From Zhihengliuella flava (lineage in GTDB: Bacteria; Actinomycetota; Actinomycetes; Actinomycetales; Micrococcaceae), in contig NZ_JADOTZ010000001.1 of assembly GCF_015751895.1 (NCBI RefSeq), positions 682,001 to 746,000 on the forward strand: a DNA stretch of 64,000 nt, written 5' to 3'. A program made the position numbers and the translations under genes. Positions 26,159 through 34,548 of the stretch are shown one piece after another. The notes beneath the pieces are model-generated. The model was not told where the DNA came from. It made no database searches and saw only the letters and a list, made by a program, of their open reading frames with translations. Within the stretch, counting starts at the first letter, position 1. Every line of letters starts with the position of its first letter.

Positions 26159-27007
26159 ATGCGCCCGCCCACAGACTCTGAGATTGCCCTGGCCGAAAAC
26201 CTCTACCCCGGCCCGGCGTGGGCGCAGGGCTCCGTGGCGGAGGGCGGGCAGTTTCACGAGGTCCTTGTCACCGAGGAGGCCGTCCTGCGGATGGCGCGCG
26301 ACGACGTCCAAGCGGCCCAGCTACCGCGCCGCGTGGCGCTCGTTGATGCGCTGAGCGGGCGATTGCCCTACGCCGTGCCCTGCTCCCTCAGCCGGATTGC
26401 CGACGGCGCCGTCGTGCAAGAGTTCATCCCGGGCGCGGCGCACCCGCCGCACACCGGCGACCCGGTGCGGTTACGCGAGGTGATCGCGGCTCTTGCCGCC
26501 GTGGATGTGGCGCCGCTGCGCGAGCTGTTGGCTCCCCCATTTGCCTACCGCGGGCCGTGGACCGAATCGAAGATCGCCACCACGCTCACGGCGCTCGGCG
26601 AGCATGCCTCGGATCCGGCCAGCGGCGCGGCGTTGGTCCACGACGCCGCGTTGGTGCTCGCGGAGCTGCGCCAGTTCGCCGACGTGCCGGCGCAATTAGT
26701 CCACGGGGACCTCGCCGGGCACAACATGCATTGGATCGGAGGGCGCGTGAGCGGCATCCTCGACTGGGATTTGGCCGCCGCGTGGGATCCCGCGCTCAAC
26801 GTCGCGTATCTCGCCGCATGGCACGGGCGTGACCTCGTGGATGAGCTGGCCCGAGATGCGGAACAAGCGCGGCGAGCGCGGATCTGGGACGGCGCCATGC
26901 GCCTCGAGGGGATCTATAACGCAAGCCTGCGGACCGATGCCCCGAACTGGGGAAAGCTCATGCGCAAGGTCGCACCACGCGTCCATGCCGCGCGGGAGGC
27001 GATCTGA
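26159..27007 (+). CDS. Phosphotransferase of the aminoglycoside-kinase (APH) family
   Basis: 282 aa kinase-like fold. The catalytic loop is LVHGDLAGHNMHW and the metal motif ILDWDLAAAWDP, both intact. This superfamily includes antibiotic kinases but also many sugar and metabolite kinases; nothing here points to resistance. A strong terminator follows before the convergent tpx. Confidence 0.83.
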   Translation: MRPPTDSEIALAENLYPGPAWAQGSVAEGGQFHEVLVTEEAVLRMARDDVQAAQLPRRVALVDALSGRLPYAVPCSLSRIADGAVVQEFIPGAAHPPHTGDPVRLREVIAALAAVDVAPLRELLAPPFAYRGPWTESKIATTLTALGEHASDPASGAALVHDAALVLAELRQFADVPAQLVHGDLAGHNMHWIGGRVSGILDWDLAAAWDPALNVAYLAAWHGRDLVDELARDAEQARRARIWDGAMRLEGIYNASLRTDAPNWGKLMRKVAPRVHAAREAI

Positions 27008-27032
27008 TCCTCCACGCCTAGCGACCATACGA

Positions 27033-27080
27033 CGGCCGCCCCGCGGCCCGTGCGTGAGGCACGGACCGCGGGGCGGCCGG
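27033..27080. terminator. Bidirectional terminator between APH-like gene and tpx
   Basis: About 21-bp near-perfect inverted repeat beginning CGGCCGCCCCGCGG and ending CCGCGGGGCGGCCG around GTGAG, centred between the two convergent genes. Confidence 0.88.
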
Positions 27081-27094
27081 TCGAGCTAGGCGGG

Positions 27095-27592
27095 TTAGGA
27101 CAGCGCGGAAACCGCGGCCTCGTAATTCGGCTCTTCCGTCGTCTCGGCGACCTGCTCGGTGTACAGGACGGTGCCGTCGGTATCCACCACGACCACCGAA
27201 CGCGAGTTCAAGCCGGCGAGCGGACCGGTGGCAAACTTCACGCCGTAGTCCTCGCCGAAGCTCGAGCGGAAGGTGGAACCGGTGACCACGCGCTCAAGAC
27301 CCTCGGACCCGCAGAAGCGTGCCTGGGCGAACGGAAGGTCAGCGGAGACGCACACCACGGTGGTGTTCTCCAGCTCCGAGGCGCGCTGGTTGAATTCGCG
27401 CACGCTGGCGGCGCAGGTGCCCGTATCAACGCTCGGGAAGATGTTCAGCACGAGGCGCTGACCGGAGAAGTCGGTCGACTTCACCTCGGACAGGTCCGCG
27501 CCGACCAGCGTAAATTCGGGAGCGGTAGAACCCACGGCGGGCAGTTCTGAGACCGTCTGGACGTCATTTCCTTGCAGCGTGATGTTAGCCAT
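27095..27592 (-). CDS. tpx: Thiol peroxidase
   Basis: 165 aa atypical 2-Cys peroxiredoxin reducing hydrogen and alkyl peroxides with thioredoxin. The peroxidatic Cys is C60 (FPSVDTGTCA) and the resolving Cys is C94 (RFCGSEG), the spacing usual for Tpx. The length is normal and there is no signal peptide. The promoter lies in the 87 bases shared with the divergent hutD. Confidence 0.96.
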   Translation of the reverse strand: MANITLQGNDVQTVSELPAVGSTAPEFTLVGADLSEVKSTDFSGQRLVLNIFPSVDTGTCAASVREFNQRASELENTTVVCVSADLPFAQARFCGSEGLERVVTGSTFRSSFGEDYGVKFATGPLAGLNSRSVVVVDTDGTVLYTEQVAETTEEPNYEAAVSALS

Positions 27593-27679
27593 GGCTCATG
27601 TCTACCACGCCCCCTGACGTGCGGCGAAGCGCCCGCGACGTATGACACCGCGGGGGCCGCCCTGCCGTAGGCTGAGGGC

Positions 27680-28246
27680 ATGGCTTCCGCAGCGCAGCAT
27701 CTGATCCGTACCTCCGAGCTGCCCGTCTCCGCTTGGCGCAATGGCCGCGGCAAGACGCGTGAAATCCTCTCCACTGAACGGCGTCGGCTCAGCCTCGCCC
27801 TCGTCGATCAGGCTGGCGAATTCTCCCGCTACGACGGCTTCACCCGGGTGCAGACCGTGGTGGAGGGCGAGCTGCTGGTGCTGACCGTGGACGGGCGCGA
27901 GCAGGCGATCGAGCAATACCGTCCCTTCACGTACGACGGCGCCGCGCAGACCACCGCGTCGCTGCCCACCGGCCCGGTGGTCTGCCTAAACGCGTTCGCG
28001 GCGCACGGTACGTCCGTGAGCGTTCTCGTCCTTGAACTCAGCAAGAAACGGGCCTTACCCCTCGGCAATGATCAGTACGGCATGCTGCTGGCGGGGCACG
28101 CCCAGCTAGCCACGGGCGAGGGCGGCGGCGCGTCCGGTGACGCCGCCTCGCTCACCGAGCTCGACGTCGTCGTCGGCTCCGGAGCCGACCAGACGGCCGT
28201 GACCGGGCGGGGGTTCTTGGCCGTGGTCACCTACACCGCCGGCTAG
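27680..28246 (+). CDS. hutD: HutD-family protein
   Basis: 188 aa cupin-like protein. LPVSAWRNGRGKTREI is the family's N-terminal signature, and FSRYDGFTRVQTVVEG and LNAFAAHG follow. In Pseudomonas, HutD is proposed to limit the upper level of hut expression, possibly by binding urocanate or formylglutamate. Here it lies convergent to hutI and the two stop codons share CTAG (28243-28246). Confidence 0.88.
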   Translation: MASAAQHLIRTSELPVSAWRNGRGKTREILSTERRRLSLALVDQAGEFSRYDGFTRVQTVVEGELLVLTVDGREQAIEQYRPFTYDGAAQTTASLPTGPVVCLNAFAAHGTSVSVLVLELSKKRALPLGNDQYGMLLAGHAQLATGEGGGASGDAASLTELDVVVGSGADQTAVTGRGFLAVVTYTAG

Positions 28247-29475
28247 AGGCGAGCCCCGCCGCGCCCCGAGCCGCGTACCTCGCCGCGCGAGTCGACGCGC
28301 TCGCCCTCGCGGAACACCGCCTGCGTGAGGGGCATGCCCGGCCGGTACGCCAAGTGCGCGGCCGAGGGCGCGTTGAGCAGCTGCACGTCGGCTCGCTTGC
28401 CGACCTCAATACTGCCAACCGTGTCCTGAACACCCAGCGCGAGCGCCCCGCCGAAGGTGGCCGCGCGCACGGCCTCCTGCACGCTCAAGCCCATCTGCAG
28501 GACCGCGGTGCCCACGCAGAAGGCCATCGAGGTGGTGTAGCTGGTCCCCGGGTTGCAGTTGGACGCCAGCGCAATTTCCACGCCGGCATCCAGCAGCTCA
28601 CGTCCCGGCGCCAGCGGTTGCCGCGTCGAGAGGTCGCACGCGGGCAGGCAGGTGGCCACCACGCCCGGTGCGCCGGTAGCCGACGCGGAATCCCACCCGG
28701 ACCAGGATCCCGCCAGTGCGGCGACGTCGTCGGGCTCGAGATAGTTCACGTGGTCCACACTGGCCGCACCAAATTCGACGGCGAGGCGCGCCCCGGGTCC
28801 AGGGCCCAGCTGATTGCCGTGCACGCGCAGGCCTAGACCGGCGTCTCGGCAGGCGGCCAGCACGCGACGCGACTGGTCCTCGGAAAAGGCCCCGCGCTCG
28901 CAAAAGACGTCGGCGGAGTGAACGTAGGGGCGCACCGCGGTCAGCATCTCGGTACACACCAGCTCCGTGTATTCCTCGGCGTCGGCGCCCGGCGGCACCA
29001 GGTGGGCGCCGAGGTAGGTCACGTGATCGGCCACCGCCGAGGCGATCCGGGCGTGCCGGCGCTCCTGGTCGACGCTGAGGCCGTAGCCCGTCTTCGTTTC
29101 GAGGTAGGTGGTCCCCCCATCCGCCGCCTCGGCGACGCGGCCGCGCACCAGGCGCGTGAGCTCGTCGTCATCGGCCGCGCGCGTGGCCTCCATCGTCACG
29201 GCGATCCCCCCGGCGGCATAGGATTCGCCGGCCATCCGGGCCTGAAACTCGGCGGACCGGTCCCCCGCGAAGACGAGGTGCGTGTGCGAATCCACCCACC
29301 CGGGCAGCGCGGCCCGTCCACCGGCGTCGTGCACCACATCCGCAGCGGGCGCGCGATGGGCCGCGCCAATCCACGCAAATCGCCCGTTCTCGACGACGAT
29401 GGCGGCGTCCTGCAGAACCCGCCGCTCGGGATCCTGGCTGGTCAATTCCGCAATATTGGTAATCAGCAGGCTCAT
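28243..29475 (-). CDS. hutI: Imidazolonepropionase
   Basis: 410 aa metal-dependent amidohydrolase for step three of histidine degradation, opening the imidazolone ring to formimino-glutamate. The zinc motif GWVDSHTHLVFAGDR, the KTGYGLS loop, YLGAHLVPPGAD and the metal Asp region IALASNCNPGT are all present. Its ATG overlaps the hutF stop by four bases. The C-terminus ends in a Gly/Arg-rich tail. Confidence 0.96.
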   Translation of the reverse strand: MSLLITNIAELTSQDPERRVLQDAAIVVENGRFAWIGAAHRAPAADVVHDAGGRAALPGWVDSHTHLVFAGDRSAEFQARMAGESYAAGGIAVTMEATRAADDDELTRLVRGRVAEAADGGTTYLETKTGYGLSVDQERRHARIASAVADHVTYLGAHLVPPGADAEEYTELVCTEMLTAVRPYVHSADVFCERGAFSEDQSRRVLAACRDAGLGLRVHGNQLGPGPGARLAVEFGAASVDHVNYLEPDDVAALAGSWSGWDSASATGAPGVVATCLPACDLSTRQPLAPGRELLDAGVEIALASNCNPGTSYTTSMAFCVGTAVLQMGLSVQEAVRAATFGGALALGVQDTVGSIEVGKRADVQLLNAPSAAHLAYRPGMPLTQAVFREGERVDSRGEVRGSGRGGARL

Positions 29476-30692
29476 GAAAACTCCGGATGGTCGGCGAAGA
29501 AGCGGGCGTAGAGGTCAGCGGGGTCGCCGAGCCGGGTATGGAGACCGTGCTGGGCCACCACCTGACCCGCGATCCGCACCTCGGCGACGTCTGCGGCGGT
29601 GGCGGTCAGCGGCAATTGGGCCGGGCGGGACCCGGCGGTGCGCACGCTCGCTGCCGAGACCTGCACCTGATCCTTGTTGTCCGCCAGCCCGAGGCTCGCT
29701 AGGCCACCGGCCCGAGCGGCGGCCGCGAGTTCGGTGGGCGCGAACCGGCCGCGAATGCCGGTATTGAGGCGTTCGCCATGCTCGAGGGCGCGCATTTCCA
29801 GAAACGGGTCGATGCTGGCGTGCTGATCGGTGCCGAGCGCGATCACCGCACCGGCGTCGGCCAAGCGACGCGCCGGCCCGATGCCGTCGGCGAGGTCCGC
29901 CTCCGTGGTGGGGCACATGACGATGCTGGCACCCGCGGCGCCGAGCACGGCGATGTCCTGCTCGCTCAGGTGCGTGGCGTGCACCGCCGAGAGCCGGGAG
30001 GACAGCAATCCGTGACGCGCCAAGAGCCCGGTGGGGCTCACGCCGTAGGCCGCCTCGCACGCGGAGTTCTCGGCGGGTTGCTCGGAGAGATGCACATGGA
30101 GGGGCTCGGCCGGATCCAGCTCCGCGCCGATCATGGCCAAGGCTTCCGGCCCGACGGCGCGCACGGAATGCAGGGCCGCCCCGAGGCTCACCAGCGATGA
30201 GCCGGCGGCTTCGGAGGCGAGGGCGGCGGCGAGACGCTGATGGCGTTGCAACCAGCCCGCGGCATCGCCATCACTGAAGCGGCGCTGGGTCGGATTCAGT
30301 GCGAGGGGACGACCGGCTGCATCGAGCCCACCGGCGAGGTAGCACGTGTCCAAGAGCACCAAACGAATCCCGGCCGTCACAGCGGCCCGGGCCACGGCGC
30401 GCTCCATGTCGTGGTCCGGGTACGGCGCACCCTCCGGACCGTGGTGGAGGTAGTGAAATTCTCCGACCGCCGTCCACCCGGCCGTGACCATCTCGGCGAA
30501 GACGGCGGTGGCCAGTTGCTCGTACCCTTGCGGGTCTAGGACGGACGCGGCCGCGTACATTTGCTCGCGCCACGTCCAAAAGTCCCCGGCGCCACCGGCC
30601 TCGCCCTCGTGGGTGCGCCCGCGCAGTACGCGGTGGAAGGCATGCGAGTGGGCATTGATGGGGCCGGGCAGTGGAACGAGGCCGCCGTTCAC
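29472..30692 (-). CDS. hutF: Formimidoylglutamate deiminase
   Basis: 406 aa amidohydrolase converting formimino-glutamate to N-formyl-glutamate and ammonia, which defines the deiminase branch of the hut pathway. PGPINAHSHAFHRVLRG carries the metal histidines. ALHSVRAVGP, HVHLSEQPAE, SAVHATHLSEQDI and ALGTDQHASIDPFLEMRALE are characteristic of HutF. The GTG at 30692 overlaps the stop of the M20 gene as GTGA, with GGGGGAC upstream. The frame continues open inside that gene, which is why longer versions look possible. Confidence 0.93.
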   Translation of the reverse strand: MNGGLVPLPGPINAHSHAFHRVLRGRTHEGEAGGAGDFWTWREQMYAAASVLDPQGYEQLATAVFAEMVTAGWTAVGEFHYLHHGPEGAPYPDHDMERAVARAAVTAGIRLVLLDTCYLAGGLDAAGRPLALNPTQRRFSDGDAAGWLQRHQRLAAALASEAAGSSLVSLGAALHSVRAVGPEALAMIGAELDPAEPLHVHLSEQPAENSACEAAYGVSPTGLLARHGLLSSRLSAVHATHLSEQDIAVLGAAGASIVMCPTTEADLADGIGPARRLADAGAVIALGTDQHASIDPFLEMRALEHGERLNTGIRGRFAPTELAAAARAGGLASLGLADNKDQVQVSAASVRTAGSRPAQLPLTATAADVAEVRIAGQVVAQHGLHTRLGDPADLYARFFADHPEFS

Positions 30693-31993
30693 AGCAGGTC
30701 CCCCAGCGCGTCGGCGAGCGCCAGCGTGCCGGCGGTCGCGTCGTCGTCCTCCACATATTCCTCGGGCGAGTGGCTGATCCCGGAGGGATTGCGCACGAAC
30801 AGCATGCCCGTGGGAACCTCCGCGGCGAGAACACCGGCGTCGTGCCCCGCCCCCGTGGCCAAGGCCGGGGCGCCAGCCACGGTGCGCTGCGCGGACGCCG
30901 CGAGGCCGCGCGTCAGCTCTGCATCGAACGTGACGGTGGCGGACAGGGATCCTTGGCTCAGTGTCACGGCGCAGCCCTCCACGCCGGCGAGGTGCACGGC
31001 CTCGCCGTGGATACGCTCGACCAGCTCGGCCGTCACCGCGTCGTCCTGATGCCGCACATCGATCCACACGTCCACGCGGGAGGCGATGACGTTGGTGCCC
31101 CCGGGCACCGGCTCGAGGCGTCCGACCGTCGCGCGGGCACCCGGCTGGGCCGCGCCGATCTGACGGATCGCGACGACGGTGCTCGCGGCGGCGATCATCG
31201 GATCCGACCGGTCCGCCATGAGGGTCGTCCCGGCGTGATTGCCTTGCCCCGTGAACGTCAGGCGCCAGCGCCCATGGCCGAGGATCGACGACGCGACGGC
31301 GACGGCGGGGCCCCGCCCGGCGGCGTCCGTGAACTCCTCGGTATTGAGTCCGCGGCCTTGCTCGACGTGCAGTTCCACAAATTGGCCGATGCGGGACAAG
31401 GCTGTCTCGTCGCGTCCCATGAGGTCCGGATCCAGCCCGTGCCGGCGGGAGGCCTCAGCGAAGCTGGTGCCGTTCTCGTCGCGCAAGGCGAGGGCGCGGG
31501 CGGGGGTGATGGCGCCGGTGAGGAGCCGCGACCCGAGACAGGCCACGCCGAACGCGGAGCCCTCCTCCTCGGGAAAGACGGCAATGGCGAAGGCCCGCGT
31601 GCGGTGCAAGGAGCCCGCAGACTCTCGGGCGGCCAGCACATCGAAGGCGGCCAGCGCCGAGGCCAGGCCGAGCGGCCCATCGAAGGGCCCGCCCCCGGGC
31701 ACCGAATCGAGATGGGATCCGGTCACCAGGGCCCCGGCCCGCGGATCTCCGGCCGTCACGGCACCGGCTGGGGTCGGCAGATCCCACCAGGCCCAGATGA
31801 TGCCGTTGGCGTCGCGCTCCACGGCGAGGCCGCGGTTCGAGGCCTCGGCCACAAACCACTCGCGCAGCTCGAGCTCCGAGGATGAATACACCGGACGGGT
31901 GTATCCCCCTCGGCGCGCGTCGCGCCCGGTGTCGGCGATGGCGGCGAGGAGCGGATTAACGGCGGCCGCCGCCTGCCTCTCAAGCGTGGTCAT
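30689..31993 (-). CDS. M20-family amidohydrolase (allantoate/N-carbamoyl amino acid hydrolase type)
   Basis: 434 aa two-metal hydrolase. All metal positions are present: His in [11 protein letters not shown], Asp in GPFDGPLG, Glu-Glu in PEEEGSAFG, His in FVELHVEQG and the C-terminal His in [10 protein letters not shown]. The family cleaves allantoate, ureidoglycolate or N-carbamoyl amino acids. Here it lies between hutU and hutF and overlaps hutU by 14 bases. No purine-degradation gene is nearby, and no standard hutG (formylglutamate deformylase) is in the window, so it probably removes the formyl group from N-formyl-glutamate. That function is inferred from position. Confidence 0.87.
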   Translation of the reverse strand: MTTLERQAAAAVNPLLAAIADTGRDARRGGYTRPVYSSSELELREWFVAEASNRGLAVERDANGIIWAWWDLPTPAGAVTAGDPRAGALVTGSHLDSVPGGGPFDGPLGLASALAAFDVLAARESAGSLHRTRAFAIAVFPEEEGSAFGVACLGSRLLTGAITPARALALRDENGTSFAEASRRHGLDPDLMGRDETALSRIGQFVELHVEQGRGLNTEEFTDAAGRGPAVAVASSILGHGRWRLTFTGQGNHAGTTLMADRSDPMIAAASTVVAIRQIGAAQPGARATVGRLEPVPGGTNVIASRVDVWIDVRHQDDAVTAELVERIHGEAVHLAGVEGCAVTLSQGSLSATVTFDAELTRGLAASAQRTVAGAPALATGAGHDAGVLAAEVPTGMLFVRNPSGISHSPEEYVEDDDATAGTLALADALGDLL

Positions 31994-33713
31994 CAGCTGT
32001 GCCCTCAGTCATGGGAATCCGCACGCCGCGCTCGGCCGCAACATCGCGGGCCCGCTCGTACCCGGCGTCGACGTGACGGATGACCCCCATCCCTGGGTCG
32101 TTCGTCAACAGGGCCTCCAGCTTGGCGGCCGCGAGCTCGGAGCCGTCGGCAACCGAGACCTGCCCGGCGTGAATGGACCGGCCGATCCCGACGCCGCCGC
32201 CGTGGTGGATGGAGACCCAGGTGGCGCCGGAGGACGTCGCGGTCAAGGCGTTCAGCAGCGGCCAGTCCGCGATCGCGTCCGAACCATCGGCCATCGCCTC
32301 AGTCTCCCGGTAGGGGCTGGCCACGGACCCGGAATCAAGATGATCGCGCCCGATGACGATCGGCGCCGAGACCTTACCCTCGGCCACCAGCTGGTTGAAG
32401 AGCAGTCCAGCCTTGGCCCGGTCGCCGTAACCCAGCCAGCAAATGCGCGCCGGCAGGCCCTCGTACTCGACGCGCTCGCCGGCGGCGTCGATCCACTTGT
32501 GGAGATGCTGGTTCTCGGGGAAGAGCTCCTTGATGGCCTCGTCCGTGACGCGGATGTCCTCGGGGTCGCCGGAGAGCGCCACCCAGCGGAACGGTCCCAG
32601 CCCTTCGCAGAACAGGGGGCGGATGTAGGCCGGGACGAAACCCGGAAAATCGAAGGCGCGGTCGTACCCGCCCGTGCGCGCCTCATCGCGGATCGAGTTG
32701 CCGTAATCGAACACCTCGGCACCGGCATCCTGGAACTCCACCATGGCGCGCACGTGCGTGGCCATGGAGGCCTGCGCCCGGGCGGTGAAGCCCTCCGGAT
32801 CGGCGGCGGCCTCGCGCTGCCAATCCGCCACGGCGACGCCGACGGGCAGGTAGGACAGCGGGTCGTGGGCGGAGGTCTGGTCGGTGACCACGTCCACGCT
32901 CAGCTGTCCGGCCTGATGGCGGCGCAGGAGCTCCGGCAGCACCTCCGCCGCGTTGCCGACGTAGCCGACCGAGAGGCCGCGCCGCTCCGCCTTGGCCGTC
33001 ATCACCTGAGCGATCGCGGCATCGAGGTCCTCTTCCACAACGTCGAGGTAGCGCTTGGCCGCCCGGCGGCGCAACCGGGTCTCGTCGACGTCGATGATGA
33101 GGCAGGCGCCGTCGTTCAGCGTCACGGCCAGTGGCTGCGCGCCACCCATGCCGCCACATCCGGCGGTCACCGTCAGGCTACCGGCCAGCGGCCCCTCGCC
33201 CTCGGCGCTCTCCGGGAGACGGCCCGCCGCGGCGAGCTTGCGGCCGACGGCGGCAAAGGTCTCGTACGTGCCCTGGAGGATGCCTTGGGTTCCGATGTAG
33301 ATCCAGGACCCGGCGGTCATTTGCCCGTACATCATGAGCTCCTCCGCCTCCAGCTTGCGGAACTCGGGCCACGTGGCCCAGTCGCCGACGAGGTTGGAGT
33401 TGGCGATGAGCACGCGCGGCGCCCATTGATTGGTGGTGAACACGCCCACGGGCTTGCCGGACTGGACCAGGAGGGTTTCGTTGTCCTCCAGCGTCTCCAG
33501 GGTGCGCGTGATCGCGTCGAACGCTTCCCACGACCGTGCGGCGCGGCCCGTGCCGCCGTAGACCACGAGGTCCTCGGGGCGTTCGGCCACCTCGGGATCC
33601 AGATTATTCATGAGCATGCGCAGCGGTGCCTCGGTCTGCCACGACTTGGCGGTGAGTTCGGTGCCGCGCGTGGCGCGAATCGTGCGGCTGGGATCGTGCT
33701 GGGTAAAGGTCAT
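31980..33713 (-). CDS. hutU: Urocanate hydratase
   Basis: 577 aa NAD-dependent enzyme, second step of histidine degradation. [67 protein letters not shown] and the C-terminal [15 protein letters not shown] are all family landmarks, and the length is normal. GGAGAGACACC precedes the ATG, which overlaps the regulator's stop by four bases. Confidence 0.98.
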   Translation of the reverse strand: MTFTQHDPSRTIRATRGTELTAKSWQTEAPLRMLMNNLDPEVAERPEDLVVYGGTGRAARSWEAFDAITRTLETLEDNETLLVQSGKPVGVFTTNQWAPRVLIANSNLVGDWATWPEFRKLEAEELMMYGQMTAGSWIYIGTQGILQGTYETFAAVGRKLAAAGRLPESAEGEGPLAGSLTVTAGCGGMGGAQPLAVTLNDGACLIIDVDETRLRRRAAKRYLDVVEEDLDAAIAQVMTAKAERRGLSVGYVGNAAEVLPELLRRHQAGQLSVDVVTDQTSAHDPLSYLPVGVAVADWQREAAADPEGFTARAQASMATHVRAMVEFQDAGAEVFDYGNSIRDEARTGGYDRAFDFPGFVPAYIRPLFCEGLGPFRWVALSGDPEDIRVTDEAIKELFPENQHLHKWIDAAGERVEYEGLPARICWLGYGDRAKAGLLFNQLVAEGKVSAPIVIGRDHLDSGSVASPYRETEAMADGSDAIADWPLLNALTATSSGATWVSIHHGGGVGIGRSIHAGQVSVADGSELAAAKLEALLTNDPGMGVIRHVDAGYERARDVAAERGVRIPMTEGTADDHA

Positions 33714-34405
33714 GGTGTCTCTCCAGTGAGTGCGGGTGAATCTGTGGTGGTGAGCAGGTGGGCCGCCTCGGCGGCGACGGCAGCGCCAATCTGCCCCGTG
33801 AGTTCTTCTGTGATGCGGTAGGTGGGCACGACGACGGACAGGGCCGCGACGATCCGCGCCTCGTCACCGTCGCCGACGACGACGGGCGCGGCGATCGCGG
33901 TGACGTCCTTTTCCACGCCGCGGTCAACGACGACGTAGCCCGCCGAGGGGGTCTGGCCACGCAACACGGCACCGACGGCCGTGCCGCCCAGCGGAATGCT
34001 GCGGCCCACCCACGAGGCGTGACGCACCGAATGCGTGCCTTCCTCCATGGCGATGTAGATGCTGTGCTGATCGGCGAGTGCCCCGGACGCCGGGACGCTG
34101 AGGTAGGCCGACTCCCCTGTCTCCGCGACGAGCCGCCGCAGCGGACCGGCCGCGAGAGATACGAGAGACTCGTGGCTCAGCGCCTGAGCGCCCAACTGAA
34201 CAATGCGCATCCCGGGCAGGTAGCCGGCGTCGTCCTGTTTGCGGACGAACCCGCTGGATTCCAGCGTGCGCAGCAAGCGCAGTGCGGTGGAAGCGGAGAG
34301 CCCGGTCTGGCGCGCGGCCTCAGCTAGGGACAAGCTGCCGGCATCGCACACGGCGCCGAGCAGCGCGAGAGCCCGGTCGACGGTGCGGGTGCCCGATTCG
34401 GCCAT
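33710..34405 (-). CDS. IclR-family regulator of hut genes
   Basis: 231 aa. The N-terminal winged HTH (residues 1-65) reads [47 protein letters not shown]. The IclR effector domain follows, with [11 protein letters not shown] and the [14 protein letters not shown] segment. It is the first gene of the hutU-M20-hutF-hutI run, divergent from hutH, and AGGAG lies five bases before its ATG. It probably binds the dyad centred at 34483 and responds to urocanate or a related metabolite; that is inference. Confidence 0.9.
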   Translation of the reverse strand: MAESGTRTVDRALALLGAVCDAGSLSLAEAARQTGLSASTALRLLRTLESSGFVRKQDDAGYLPGMRIVQLGAQALSHESLVSLAAGPLRRLVAETGESAYLSVPASGALADQHSIYIAMEEGTHSVRHASWVGRSIPLGGTAVGAVLRGQTPSAGYVVVDRGVEKDVTAIAAPVVVGDGDEARIVAALSVVVPTYRITEELTGQIGAAVAAEAAHLLTTTDSPALTGETP

Positions 34406-34452
34406 GCATGCTCCTGAAATCTGTGGTGGTCGGCAACACCAACCCGCCCGAT

Positions 34453-34513
34453 CTTGCCACCGAGCGAAATCTGCGTTTCACTTATTGAAACGTGAATTGC
34501 CTCGCTTGGCAAG
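34453..34513. promoter_or_regulatory. Nested dyad operator in the hutH / regulator intergenic region
   Basis: An inner perfect inverted repeat CGTTTCA-CTTAT-TGAAACG (34474-34492) is surrounded by an outer one, CTTGCCA (34453-34459) with TGGCAAG (34507-34513). Both are centred on base 34483, giving a 61-bp symmetric region in the 143 bases between divergent starts. The inner site looks like an IclR-family operator. It lies 57 bases before hutH. Confidence 0.75.
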
Positions 34514-34548
34514 GTCACCAGCTAGCCGCCCACTCGAGAAGGACCACC

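Noticed and set aside
31239-33821. A plus-strand open frame of 860 codons opposite the hut genes
   Set aside because: It is the reverse of hutU and the M20 gene, rich in Arg/Gly/Ala with no family motif. High GC leaves few stops on the antisense strand.
33740-34430. Repeated 12-mer ATCTGTGGTGGT at 33740-33751 and 34419-34430
   Set aside because: The first copy is codons of the IclR gene's C-terminus (Thr-Thr-Asp); only two copies are seen and there is no symmetry. Probably chance.
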